A stretch of DNA of 64,000 nucleotides from Quadrisphaera sp. RL12-1S (GTDB lineage Bacteria; Actinomycetota; Actinomycetes; Actinomycetales; Quadrisphaeraceae). The position numbers and the translations under genes were made by a program. This document shows positions 35,261 to 43,068 of the stretch, one piece after another (within the stretch, counting starts at the first letter, position 1; each line of letters begins with the position of its first letter). The stretch is taken from positions 46,676-110,675 of the forward strand of contig NZ_JACNME010000014.1 of the NCBI RefSeq assembly GCF_014270065.1, in the 5' to 3' direction. Below the pieces are notes generated by a model. That model made no database searches. It was given only the letters and a program-made list of their open reading frames with translations, and was not told the origin of the DNA.

Positions 35261-35449
35261 TCTCCTCCAGCAGGGCACCACGGCCGCCGGGCCTGGAGAC
35301 CTGCCCCTCGATCCACCGCGTGGTGGACTCGGGGACGGTCGAGGCTGTTGAGCGTGGTCGGCAGGGTCGATGACCCCGATGGGCGTGCCGTGGCAGCCGG
35401 CCTACCTGGCCCTTCCCCTCGCGTGCTGCTCGTAGGGGCCGCACCGTGT

Positions 35450-36300
35450 CAGCGGCGGGGCAGGCCCTTGGTCGGAGCGGCCAGCCCGACGACGCTGGCG
35501 AAGCGGACCCAGTGAACCGCCCCGCCTCCGCCGGAGGCTCCGGTGTGCCCCGGGTCGTCCTCCTCGATGCTGGCGGTCTGACGGTGGTGCTCCTCCTCGG
35601 GCTCAGCCGGCGGGGTGCACCCGCAGGCGCTCGCACGGCCGCCCCCGCGGCGGGCCACCGCACTCGCCAGAGCGTCCACCGCCAGGCGTGACCTCATCCG
35701 CCAGTGACTGGAGCAGCCCACGACGCGCTCGGAGCGCACGCCCTCGCCGGCACTGCCGCTCCTCACATCGAGCGTCGCGACGATCGCTGAGATCCACGCG
35801 GTGGCGTGCTCGGTACTGGTGGGCGGGTCCGCCCGGGCTCGTCGCCACCGGTCGCGGAAAGCCCACTGCACACCGACCACCAGCGGTTGCCAGTGCAGGT
35901 GCGCCGCACCGTGCGCTCACAGCGGTCGTGGCCGACCTCGCGGACCTCATCGGCGAGCAACCGGTAGCCGCACTCGGGGTCGGCGTGGTGAGCCTCGAAG
36001 GCGGCACCGGTCAGGTAGGCCCGCTCGACCTCGCGGGTGGTGATGGCAGTGGCCAGCCATCGGCAGTCGGGCTGGTGGGTGAGCTCGAGGACCCGGCACC
36101 TCACCGCCACGGGGATCCCGGGGACGACGAGCTCTCTCACGAGCGCGCAGAGGACCTTCCCGGCGGGTTCGCCTGGGACAGGTAGGCCGCAGCGCGTCGC
36201 AGCACCTCGTCCTCCTGATCCACCAGGCGGTTGCGCCGGCGCAGCCCGGCGGCTTCGAGGGTGGGGACTCGGGCGCAGTGGTGATCCTTCCGGCGACGCC
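35450..36300 (-). pseudogene. Decayed IS3-family transposase (orfA end and orfB fragments)
   Basis: No intact gene lies between 35261 and 36481. On the minus strand, fragments match an IS3-family transposase in order. The orfA end gives LRRRNRLVDQEDEVLRRAAA then YLSQANPPG (about 36260-36150). The orfB start gives FEAHHADPECGYRLLADEV and 'RTVRRTCTGNRWWS' (36010-35880). After a frame change come 'ERVVG' and RMRSRLAVDALASAVARRGG (35720-35640). Stops and frameshifts separate them, and the catalytic DDE region is not readable. Terminal inverted repeats were not found. It is a dead insertion inside the glycan island. Confidence 0.75.
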
Positions 36301-36481
36301 GCAGAGCGTCACAGATCTGCTGTCACCTGTTCGTGCAGCAGTCCCTCACCTCCGCCTGGACCAGCAGCACCGCCCAGGTGCGCGGGACCACGAGACCCGC
36401 ATCGACACGATGCGTGGCGATGGCCCTGTCGCGATGCTGACGTGGTTCCTGGCCCGCCGACGGTAGTTCTCGGACGCGCCC

Positions 36482-37297
36482 TCAGACGAGGAGCTCAGCC
36501 GGCAGCTGCGACGCGAGGAAGTCGGGCCGGTGGGCGCGCAGCCACTGCAGGCCCGCCTGGAGCATGTCGTCGTCGGTGCGCCCCTGGGCGGACGCCCGCT
36601 GGCCGACGTGGTGGACGTAGGAGCGGCTGATGAAGTGGCGGTGGCCCGTGCGCGTCAGGTCCCAGCTGATGAGGTCGTCGGCGAACCAGTTGGTCGCGGG
36701 GAAGCCACCCACCCCGTCGAAGACCGCCTTCTCCACCCAGGCGAGCACGGGGACCACCATCGGGACCTCGTGGATCTCCGCCTCGCTCGAGAACTGGACC
36801 GACCCGAGCTGCCCCTCGTTGGCGTACCGGACGTTCTGAGGACCCTTGGCGAAGTTCGTGCGCGCCCCGACGAAGCCCAGGCTGATGGCGGGCACCTGGG
36901 CTCGCAGGAGCGCCACGTCCTCCAGCAGCCTCGTGACGGAGTCGGGGTGCAGCACGCAGTCGTCTCCGAGGATGAGCAGCTCGTCACCTCCGGCCTGCTC
37001 GGCGCACCAGTTCCACGCCTCGCTGCCGGTCGTGATCCCTGGGGGCTGTCGCAGCAGCCTCATGGCCGGGTTCGCCGGGAGGTCACGGGGTTCTTCAGCG
37101 CCGGCCCAGCCGACGATGACCTCCACGCCCGGGGCGTAGGCCTTCACGGAGGCCAGCGCGACGCGCAGGTCGTCCCAGGCCGTCTGCTCCTGTCCGGGCG
37201 CCGTCCGGCGGGCGGTGGGCAGGAGGATGCTCAACACGATGGGCCTCGCAGGGTCGTCGGAAGGACCGCAGGACAGCTCGGGGCACGAACCCCTCAC
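36482..37297 (-). CDS. Glycosyltransferase, GT2-like
   Basis: From GTG 37297 the product has 271 residues with a GT-A pattern: IVLSILLPTARR, 'VEVIVGWAGAEEP', GSEAWNWCAEQAGGDELLIL followed by the metal-site-like GDD, 'PQNVRYANEGQ', and WFADDLISWDL near residue 210. GTG is preferred because the -10 box ends 5 nt upstream; an ATG 9 nt earlier lies inside that box. It is transcribed towards the IS3 relic and away from the small 37469 gene. Acceptor and donor are unknown. Confidence 0.75.
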   Translation of the reverse strand: MRGSCPELSCGPSDDPARPIVLSILLPTARRTAPGQEQTAWDDLRVALASVKAYAPGVEVIVGWAGAEEPRDLPANPAMRLLRQPPGITTGSEAWNWCAEQAGGDELLILGDDCVLHPDSVTRLLEDVALLRAQVPAISLGFVGARTNFAKGPQNVRYANEGQLGSVQFSSEAEIHEVPMVVPVLAWVEKAVFDGVGGFPATNWFADDLISWDLTRTGHRHFISRSYVHHVGQRASAQGRTDDDMLQAGLQWLRAHRPDFLASQLPAELLV

Positions 37298-37302
37298 GAG
37301 GT

Positions 37303-37331
37303 TCATCGGCCAGATGGGTGACGGAGTTGAG
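37303..37331 (-). promoter_or_regulatory. Sigma-28-like promoter of the 36482-37297 glycosyltransferase gene
   Basis: Minus-strand CTCAA (37331-37327), 16 bp, GCCGATGA (37310-37303), then 5 nt to GTG 37297. The gene is probably leaderless. Confidence 0.7.
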
Positions 37332-37385
37332 CCGCCTCCGCCCGTGGACCTCGTCGGGGCGTCATCGTGCGTTCGGGTGACACCG

Positions 37386-37414
37386 CTGATCGATCGCTCA
37401 GCAGATGCCGATGA
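37386..37414 (+). promoter_or_regulatory. Possible sigma-28-like promoter of the 37469 gene
   Basis: GCCGATGA (37407-37414) is a good -10 box and is followed after 7 nt by a GTG, like the strong sites. The -35 at the right distance is only CTGAT (37386-37390), so this is a weaker call. Confidence 0.4.
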
Positions 37415-37421
37415 CTGGTCC

Positions 37422-37472
37422 GTGACCACCAGCAGGAGGCTGGAGGCCGGGGACCACGGAGGGATCCCATGA
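37422..37472 (+). other. Possible 16-residue leader ORF
   Basis: A GTG located 7 nt after the -10 box opens a 16-codon frame whose TGA overlaps the ATG of the next gene (ATGA) and which contains that gene's GGAGGG. It could be a leaderless leader peptide coupled to the downstream gene. No conservation evidence is available. Confidence 0.3.
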
Positions 37473-37858
37473 TCACAGGCGTGACCGCGGTCGCTCCCAG
37501 CGGCGACGGAGGACCTGTCCGCACTGCCGTGAGCACTGCGGCGTCGAGCCGCAGCACCGCTGCAGACGAGACGGGCGCCACCGCATCGCCAGCCGCCGTC
37601 CAGAGGCCTGAGAGCAGCTCGGCCGGCTCTCAGACCCGGAGCAGCGACGACGGCGACTCCGGCGACCGCTCTGCCACGGGCACCTACCTGGCGAGCCTGC
37701 TCGCCGCCCAGATCACCGGACGCCCTCCCGCGGAGGGCCGGCCGGTGAAGATCACCCCGGAGCGGCTGGCCAGCCTCATCACCTACCTCGAGGCGACCGT
37801 CGCCTCCACCCAGGCCGCACGCTCTCCCGAGGAGCACGCGGTCGACGTGAAGAGCTGA
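37469..37858 (+). CDS. Small protein of unknown function next to fliA
   Basis: The 129-residue product starts at ATG 37469 with GGAGGG 5 nt upstream. Residues 1-70 are Ser/Thr/Ala-rich and likely disordered. Residues 70-120 form a helical part (GTYLASLLAAQITG, VKITPERLASLITYLEATVA). I do not recognise a family. It lies next to fliA, convergent with it and separated by a terminator. The anti-sigma factor FlgM is otherwise missing, and size and disorder would suit it, but the FlgM sequence pattern is not seen. Treat it as an unknown, probably flagellar regulon, gene. Confidence 0.6.
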   Translation: MITGVTAVAPSGDGGPVRTAVSTAASSRSTAADETGATASPAAVQRPESSSAGSQTRSSDDGDSGDRSATGTYLASLLAAQITGRPPAEGRPVKITPERLASLITYLEATVASTQAARSPEEHAVDVKS

Positions 37859-37879
37859 GCCACGTCCGCAGCACCGCAC

Positions 37880-37912
37880 GAAGACCCCCGCGCCAGGTGC
37901 GCGGGGGTCTTC
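37880..37912. terminator. Bidirectional hairpin between the 37469 gene and fliA
   Basis: Perfect 14-bp arms (GAAGACCCCCGCGC, 37880-37893; GCGCGGGGGTCTTC, 37899-37912) with loop CAGGT. It lies 22 bp past the plus-strand stop and 72 bp past the fliA stop on the minus strand, so it can serve both. Confidence 0.8.
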
Positions 37913-37983
37913 GTCACGTGGGGCCCCGCCGCCGCCCGGGTGGGGAAGTCACCGGGCGGCGGCCGGGGGTCTGGGGGGGCCGC

Positions 37984-38916
37984 TCAGCCGGTGGCGGACC
38001 AGCCGGTGCGGCGCGGGGCCGGCACGGGCGCGGCGGCCGTCGTCGTCACCACGGCAGTCACCACGGCATCGGCCGCCACAGCGGCTGAGGCGCTGGGTGC
38101 GACGGACGCGTGCGCGGCCACGGCCGCGAAGTACGCCTGCCGGCGCCGGTCGACCACACCGCCCGGACGCTCGACCGGAGCGACCATCGTGGGCTCGAGG
38201 GAGGCGTTCATGCCGTCCCGCATGAGGCCGAGGGCCTCGGTGCGGAGCTGGCTGATGCGGGACTCGGTGACGCCGAGCTCAGCGGCCATGTCGGCCACGG
38301 AGCGGTCCTCGAGGTAGAGGCCGGCGACGACGACGCGCAGGCGCTCGGGCAGCGCCTCCACAGCGGCCCTGAGGTAGCGGACCTGCTCGCCCTGGAGCAC
38401 GTGCTCCTCCGGGCCGATGCCCCGCTGCGGCAGCACGTCGGACAGGGCGCCGTCGAAGGCGTCGAGGGAGACCACGGCGCGCTGGACGTCTCCTCGGACG
38501 GCGTCGACGTCCTCGGGCGCGCAGCCCATGGCAGCGGCGAGCTCGTCACGGGACGGTCGGCGGCCCAGCTCGGTGGTGAGCCGCTCCTCCACGCCCTCCA
38601 TCGCCCGGGCGCGGGAGCGGGCGCCGCGCGGCGCCCAGTCCATGCCGCGCAGCTCGTCGAGCAGCGCGCCGCGGATGCGCAGCGTGGCGTACCTCGCGAA
38701 CGGCACGCCCGTGGAGGGGTCGTAGCCGGCTGCGGCAGCGGCGAGGGCCGCCATGCCCGCGGAGACGAGGTCGTCGCGCAGCACGTGGCCCGGGAGGCGC
38801 ACGAGCATCTCGTTCACCTGGTAGCCGACGATCGGCAGGTGGGAGGTCACGAGCTCCTCCACGGCGCCGCGCGAGAGCGGGGTCCGGGAGGAGGGCGACG
38901 ACGTCGATCCGGTCAC
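37984..38916 (-). CDS. fliA: RNA polymerase sigma-28 factor, FliA/WhiG type
   Basis: This sigma factor directs RNA polymerase to flagellar promoters of the GCCGAT type. The 310-residue protein has region 2 (DDLVSAGMAALAAAAAGYDP, FARYATLRIRGALLDELRGM), region 3 (RRPSRDELAAAMGC), region 4 (LPERLRVVVAGLYLEDRSVA then 'AELGVTESRISQLRTEAL') and an unusual Ala-rich tail of about 55 residues. The GTG start lies 7 nt after its own sigma-28-like promoter, which implies autoactivation and a leaderless mRNA. WhiG, the sporulation homologue, is indistinguishable by domain; the flagellar setting favours FliA. Confidence 0.93.
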   Translation of the reverse strand: MTGSTSSPSSRTPLSRGAVEELVTSHLPIVGYQVNEMLVRLPGHVLRDDLVSAGMAALAAAAAGYDPSTGVPFARYATLRIRGALLDELRGMDWAPRGARSRARAMEGVEERLTTELGRRPSRDELAAAMGCAPEDVDAVRGDVQRAVVSLDAFDGALSDVLPQRGIGPEEHVLQGEQVRYLRAAVEALPERLRVVVAGLYLEDRSVADMAAELGVTESRISQLRTEALGLMRDGMNASLEPTMVAPVERPGGVVDRRRQAYFAAVAAHASVAPSASAAVAADAVVTAVVTTTAAAPVPAPRRTGWSATG

Positions 38917-38923
38917 GGAGGAT

Positions 38924-38952
38924 GTGTCGGCGCACCGGCGCGTCGGCTTGAG
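38924..38952 (-). promoter_or_regulatory. Sigma-28-like promoter of fliA
   Basis: Minus-strand CTCAA (38952-38948), 16 bp, GCCGACAC (38931-38924), then 7 nt to the fliA GTG. It faces away from the flgN promoters and suggests positive autoregulation. Confidence 0.72.
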
Positions 38953-38980
38953 CCGAGCGGGTGGACCTCCCCCGGTTGCG

Positions 38981-39009
38981 CTCAGGACGGCGCCCTCGGC
39001 AGCCGTTCC
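38981..39009 (+). promoter_or_regulatory. Upstream sigma-28-like promoter of flgN-flgK-flgL-fliW
   Basis: CTCAG (38981-38985), 16 bp, GCCGTTCC (39002-39009). The -10 has one change from GCCGAT. A transcript from here would include the ATG at 39047. Confidence 0.45.
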
Positions 39010-39022
39010 GTCTCAGCTTCTC

Positions 39023-39050
39023 CTCAGCCCGGCGCCTCGGACGCCGATGG
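39023..39050 (+). promoter_or_regulatory. Proximal sigma-28-like promoter of flgN-flgK-flgL-fliW
   Basis: CTCAG (39023-39027), 15 bp, GCCGATGG (39043-39050). The flgN ATG at 39047 lies inside this -10 box; a GTG 5 nt after it (39056) would be the leaderless start if this promoter is used. Confidence 0.6.
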
Positions 39051-39583
39051 ACAGCGTGAAGGACCGCACCGCCGTGGTGCAGTCGGCAGCGATGGGAGGG
39101 CGCGTGGGCGTCGCCGAGGTCTCCAACGTGCTGTGGCGGGAGCGCGAGCAGCTGGAGCTGCTCCTGTTCAAGCTGGAGGAGGAGCGCCTGATCCTGCTGA
39201 GCGGCAACACCCGCTGGGTGGCGCACGCCTCCCACGAGGTGCAGCTGCTCGTGGAGCAGCTCCGCGAGACCGAGCTGCTGCGCAGCATGGAGGTCGACGC
39301 CTACGCCGCGAGCGTCGGCATGCCGCCGTCGTCGTCCCTCAAGGACCTCGCGGTCGCCTCCGACGGGCCGTGGGCCTCGATCCTCACCTCCCACCGCGAC
39401 GCGCTGCTGGAGCTGACGGGCGAGATCGCCCGGGTCTCCGCCCACAACCGCGAGGTGCTGGCCATCAACGCCCGGGCCACCCGCGAGACGCTGCTGAACC
39501 TCACCGGCACCCTCGAGACGTACGCCCCCACGGGCCGCACCACCTCCCCGGCGCCCGCGCACCTCATCGACCGGGCGCTCTGA
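39047..39583 (+). CDS. flgN: FlgN family flagellar export chaperone
   Basis: FlgN escorts the hook-filament junction proteins FlgK and FlgL to export. The 178-residue product is helical, with the typical central coiled region (VSNVLWREREQLELLLFKLE, LLELTGEIARVSAHNREVL). It is directly followed by flgK and flgL, its clients. Start codon is ATG 39047 or GTG 39056, depending on which of two promoters is used; no Shine-Dalgarno precedes either. Confidence 0.85.
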   Translation: MDSVKDRTAVVQSAAMGGRVGVAEVSNVLWREREQLELLLFKLEEERLILLSGNTRWVAHASHEVQLLVEQLRETELLRSMEVDAYAASVGMPPSSSLKDLAVASDGPWASILTSHRDALLELTGEIARVSAHNREVLAINARATRETLLNLTGTLETYAPTGRTTSPAPAHLIDRAL

Positions 39584-39648
39584 GCGCCCCTCCCCCACCT
39601 GACCCCGCCCGCTCCCCGAACCCACCCTGACCCCGAGGACTCCGACCC

Positions 39649-41118
39649 ATGAGCACCTTCTCCGGCATCAACGCCGCGGTGACGGCGCTGCGGGCCCACC
39701 GCAGCGCGATGGACGTCATCGGGCAGAACGTCGCCAACGTCAACACCCCCGGGTACACCCGGCAGCGCGCCGACCTGCAGGAGCTGAACGCTCCCGGCGG
39801 TTCGGGGATGCTGACCGGCAACCCCGTCACCGGCGGTGGCGTGCAGGTGGTGAGCATCTCCCGCGCCTACGACGCCGTGCTGGGCCAGCAGGTCAACGTC
39901 CAGACCGGCGACCACGCCCTGCAGCAGCAGCGCGCCGACACGCTGTCCGGCCTGGAGAGCCTCACGCAGGAGCCCAGCGCCAACGGCCTGGCCACCCAGC
40001 TGAACACCATGTGGGCGGCCTGGGCGAGCGCGGCCACCAAGGCCGGCGCCACCAACGCCGACGGCGCCGCCCGCAACAGCGTGCTCGGTGCGGCGCAGAA
40101 CGTGGTGGCCACGCTGCACGCGGCCTGGAACACCATCAACAACCAGTGGTCGGCCACGCGCAGCCAGGTGGACGCCGACGTCAACGAGGTCAACACCCTC
40201 GCCGGCAACGTCGCCACCCTCAACGACCAGATCCAGAAGGCCACCACCACCGGTGGCGCGCCCAACGAGCTCATGGACAAGCGCGACCAGATGGTCACGC
40301 GCATCGTCGAGCTCACCGGCGCCACGACGCAGGCGGGGCCCAACGGCCAGACCGACCTCTACGTGGGCGGCGCGCTGCTCGTGCAGGGGAGCACGAACGC
40401 GGCCCTGACCATCAGCCAGACCCCGACGTCGATGGGTGACGTCGTCAAGGGCCAGGCGCCGGGCGCCTCGGCCTCCGACGTCGCCACCGGGACGATCGTG
40501 GTGAAGGTGGGCGTCAACAGCGTCAACCCGCTCAGCGGCAAGCTGACGGGTGAGCTCGAGGCGCTGCGCTCGACGCTCCCGAAGGCCTCGGCGCAGTACG
40601 ACGCCGTCGCGCAGAGCCTGGCCACCCAGGTCAACGCCCTGCAGGACAGCACCCAGAACGCGAACGCCGTCGACGCGAACCGCAACCCCTCCCCGCCGCT
40701 CTTCACCGGCGACGCGCCCGCGGGGACCTTCTCGGCGCAGAGCATCGCGATCGCGTCCACCTTCACCGGTGCGAACCTCGCGATCGGTGCGTCGGGCAAG
40801 GGCGCGAACGACGCGTCCATCGCCACGGCCATCGCCGCGATCGGGACCAGGACCACCAGCCCGGACGCCACGTGGAGCGCCTACGTCTCCAAGCTCGGCG
40901 CCGACAGCAGCTCCGCCTCGGCCCGCACCGACGCGGCCCAGGCCGTGCTCACCGCCACCCTCGCCGACCAGCAGGGCGCCGCGGGCGTCTCCCTGGACGA
41001 GGAGAGCGCGGACCTCATCGCCGCCCAGCGCGCCTACCAGGGCGCGGCGCGCGTGCTGACAGCGGTCGACGAGATGCTCGACACGCTCATCAACAAGACC
41101 GGACTCGTGGGCAGGTGA
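39649..41118 (+). CDS. flgK: Flagellar hook-associated protein 1 FlgK
   Basis: FlgK forms the first hook-filament junction layer. The 489-residue protein begins FSGINAAVTALRAHRSAMDV then 'IGQNVANVNTPGYTRQRADL' and ends with the axial motif 'DLIAAQRAYQGAARVLTAVDEM'-like region, both diagnostic. The middle is variable and Thr/Ala-rich. GAGGAC lies 12 nt before the ATG. It is second in the flgN operon, 4 nt before flgL. Confidence 0.96.
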   Translation: MSTFSGINAAVTALRAHRSAMDVIGQNVANVNTPGYTRQRADLQELNAPGGSGMLTGNPVTGGGVQVVSISRAYDAVLGQQVNVQTGDHALQQQRADTLSGLESLTQEPSANGLATQLNTMWAAWASAATKAGATNADGAARNSVLGAAQNVVATLHAAWNTINNQWSATRSQVDADVNEVNTLAGNVATLNDQIQKATTTGGAPNELMDKRDQMVTRIVELTGATTQAGPNGQTDLYVGGALLVQGSTNAALTISQTPTSMGDVVKGQAPGASASDVATGTIVVKVGVNSVNPLSGKLTGELEALRSTLPKASAQYDAVAQSLATQVNALQDSTQNANAVDANRNPSPPLFTGDAPAGTFSAQSIAIASTFTGANLAIGASGKGANDASIATAIAAIGTRTTSPDATWSAYVSKLGADSSSASARTDAAQAVLTATLADQQGAAGVSLDEESADLIAAQRAYQGAARVLTAVDEMLDTLINKTGLVGR

Positions 41119-41122
41119 CCTG

Positions 41123-42160
41123 ATGACCGAACGCGTGACACACCGCTCGCTCCAGGAGTCGGCGCTCGCCCGCATCCAGGGCAACCTGCAGCGGATCGGC
41201 CTCCTGCAGGACCAGATCTCCAGCGGCAAGAAGATCACGAAGCCGTCGGACGACCCGTCGGGCACGGTCTCCAGCCTCGCGCTGCGCCAGCAGCTGCGGC
41301 TGAACGACATGTACCAGACGCAGGCCGACGACGGCACGAGCTGGCTCAACGCCCAGGACACGGCGCTGCAGACCACCAGCCACCTGCTCACCGCCGCGCG
41401 CACCGACGTGGTGGCGGCCCTGAACGCGGGCTTCCAGAACGACGGCAGCCGCACCGCCACCGCTGTGGACATCGACGGCATCCGGTCGAGCATCCTGGCC
41501 CTGGCCAACTCCCAGTACATGGGCCGCAACCTCTTCGCGGGCACCGCGGGCGGTGCCGCCGTCACCGCGACGGCTGCGTCCGTGACCACCCCGCCGCCCA
41601 CCGGCTCTCCCGCCGGCACGCCGCCCACGTACACGCCCGCGGTCTACACGTGGTCCGCCACCGGTCCTACGGCCGCCGACGACTCCCCGGTCCAGCGCCA
41701 GATCGACGCGCAGTCGTTCGTGCGGGTCGACACCAACGGGGCGCAGATCTTCGGGACGGACACCGCCGCGAACGGCCAGACCGCCGGGCAGTCGGTGTTC
41801 TCGCTGCTGCAGCAGATCAGCGACGAGCTGAAGTCGCCCAAGTCCACCGGCACCACCACCGACCCGGCCACCGGCACCCCGGGGACCTGCCTGCCCGACC
41901 TGCTCACCAAGCTCGACGGGGCCATCAGCAAGGTGCTGACCGGCCTGGCCGACGTCGGTGCGCGCACCAACCGCCTCCAGCGGGCCCAGGAGGTCGCGAC
42001 CTCCAGCAAGTACGACCTCACCGACCAGCTGTCCAAGGTCGAGGACGTCGACCTGCCGTCGTCGATGATCCAGATGTCCCTGCAGGACACGGCCTACAAG
42101 GCCGCGCTGCAGGTCACGTCCAAGGTGCTGAACACCAGCCTCATGGACTTCCTGCGCTGA
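41123..42160 (+). CDS. flgL: Flagellar hook-associated protein 3 FlgL
   Basis: FlgL forms the second hook-filament junction layer. The 345-residue product has flagellin-like ends: RIQGNLQRIGLLQDQISSGK followed by KITKPSDDP, and C-terminal DLPSSMIQMSLQDTAYKAAL. The central part contains a Pro/Thr-rich insert (about 155-185). It follows flgK by 4 nt. Confidence 0.95.
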   Translation: MTERVTHRSLQESALARIQGNLQRIGLLQDQISSGKKITKPSDDPSGTVSSLALRQQLRLNDMYQTQADDGTSWLNAQDTALQTTSHLLTAARTDVVAALNAGFQNDGSRTATAVDIDGIRSSILALANSQYMGRNLFAGTAGGAAVTATAASVTTPPPTGSPAGTPPTYTPAVYTWSATGPTAADDSPVQRQIDAQSFVRVDTNGAQIFGTDTAANGQTAGQSVFSLLQQISDELKSPKSTGTTTDPATGTPGTCLPDLLTKLDGAISKVLTGLADVGARTNRLQRAQEVATSSKYDLTDQLSKVEDVDLPSSMIQMSLQDTAYKAALQVTSKVLNTSLMDFLR

Positions 42161-42258
42161 CCGCCGTGACCGCCCTCCTGACGGCGCCTGCGGCGCTGAG
42201 CACCCACCTGACGGAACCCTCCCCAGCCACGGACGGCGCGGACCACTCGAGGAGACTC

Positions 42259-42702
42259 GTGAGCAGTACCGTGATCGTGATGGACAGCGAGACGACCGGG
42301 GCCGAGTCCGCCGGTGCACCCGACCTGGCGGAGGTCCGCTTCGCCGCGCCACTGCTCGGCCTGGAGCACCTGAGCCGCTTCGCCCTGGTCGAGATCGACC
42401 CGGAGAGCCCGCTCATGGCGCTGCAGAGCCTGGAGGACGAGGCGGTCCGGCTGTTCGTGCTGGACCCCGCCGAGGTCGTCACCGGCTACTCCCCCGTCTT
42501 CGACGGCGTGTCCCGCGCAGCCGTCGGCCTCGCTCCCGGGGAGCCGGGCCTGCTGCTCGTCGTGGTGAGCCCGGGCGCCTCGCTGGTGGACTCCACCGTC
42601 AACCTGCTCGCGCCGATCCTCGTGAACGGCACGAGCGGCGTGGCCGCCCAGGTCGTGCTGGCCGGCAGCAGCTACCCGCTGCGCCAGCCGCTGGCGGCCT
42701 GA
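42259..42702 (+). CDS. fliW: Flagellar assembly factor FliW
   Basis: FliW binds flagellin and, in Bacillus, the translational repressor CsrA, so that flagellin level controls its own translation. From GTG 42259 (GAGGAG 4 nt upstream) it has 147 residues with the core LGLEHLSRFALVEID, MALQSLEDEAVRLFVLDP and NLLAPILVN. The usual partner csrA is not found after it or elsewhere in the window; a terminator follows. Position after flgL is canonical. Confidence 0.92.
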   Translation: MSSTVIVMDSETTGAESAGAPDLAEVRFAAPLLGLEHLSRFALVEIDPESPLMALQSLEDEAVRLFVLDPAEVVTGYSPVFDGVSRAAVGLAPGEPGLLLVVVSPGASLVDSTVNLLAPILVNGTSGVAAQVVLAGSSYPLRQPLAA

Positions 42703-42730
42703 CCCACCAGCTCGCACCCGCTGCGCCCCA

Positions 42731-42762
42731 GAGGCCGGCGCCCCCACCGGGGTGCCGGCCTC
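42731..42762 (+). terminator. Hairpin terminator after fliW
   Basis: Arms GAGGCCGGCGCCCC (42731-42744) and GGGGTGCCGGCCTC (42749-42762) pair over 14 bp with one G-U, loop CACC. It begins 28 bp past the fliW stop and ends the flgN operon. Confidence 0.75.
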
Positions 42763-42824
42763 CGGCGTGTGAGAGCTCGCCACCACGCGTCGACAGGCGC
42801 CCCGCCGTCGGATCCTCACCTCGC

Positions 42825-42916
42825 CCACGATCGAGCACCTGCGCACCACCCGGGTGCTCCGCACGCAGCCGTCGTGACGCGCAGACGTGTGATCGTCAAC
42901 AGGTGGGGGTGCAGCC
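42825..42916. repeat. Direct repeat A (~92 bp)
   Basis: This 92-bp block is about 90 % identical to 43069-43159. Shared words include AGCACCTGCGC, CACCCGGGTGC, CGCACGCAGCCGTCGTG and AGACGTGTGATCGTCAAC. The pair brackets the second 62-bp palindromic element. No ORF runs across it convincingly. Confidence 0.75.
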
Positions 42917-42963
42917 GGCGGTCATCCTGGGCGGCGCGGCTCATCGTCGTCGCCCTCGGCACC

Positions 42964-43025
42964 GTCGATCGTGGCGTTCCGTGGCCGCGCTCTCCCTCCT
43001 CGAGACACGGAACGCCAAGGTCGAC
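42964..43025. repeat. 62-bp palindromic element, copy 2
   Basis: It starts GTCGATCGTGGCGTTCCGTG and ends CACGGAACGCCAAGGTCGAC, giving a near-perfect stem of about 20 bp around a 22-nt loop. Arms and total length match the copy at 9188-9249; the loops differ. It lies between direct repeats A and B in the 597-bp gap between fliW and the CheX-like gene. Confidence 0.75.
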
Positions 43026-43068
43026 ACGCCGTGGGCGGGTGGCGCGCAGCAGCCCCGCGGCACAGCCA

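Noticed and set aside
36278..36466. Small plus-strand ORF of 62 codons past the IS3 relic
   Set aside because: No motif, no ribosome site, partly antisense to the transposase remnant.
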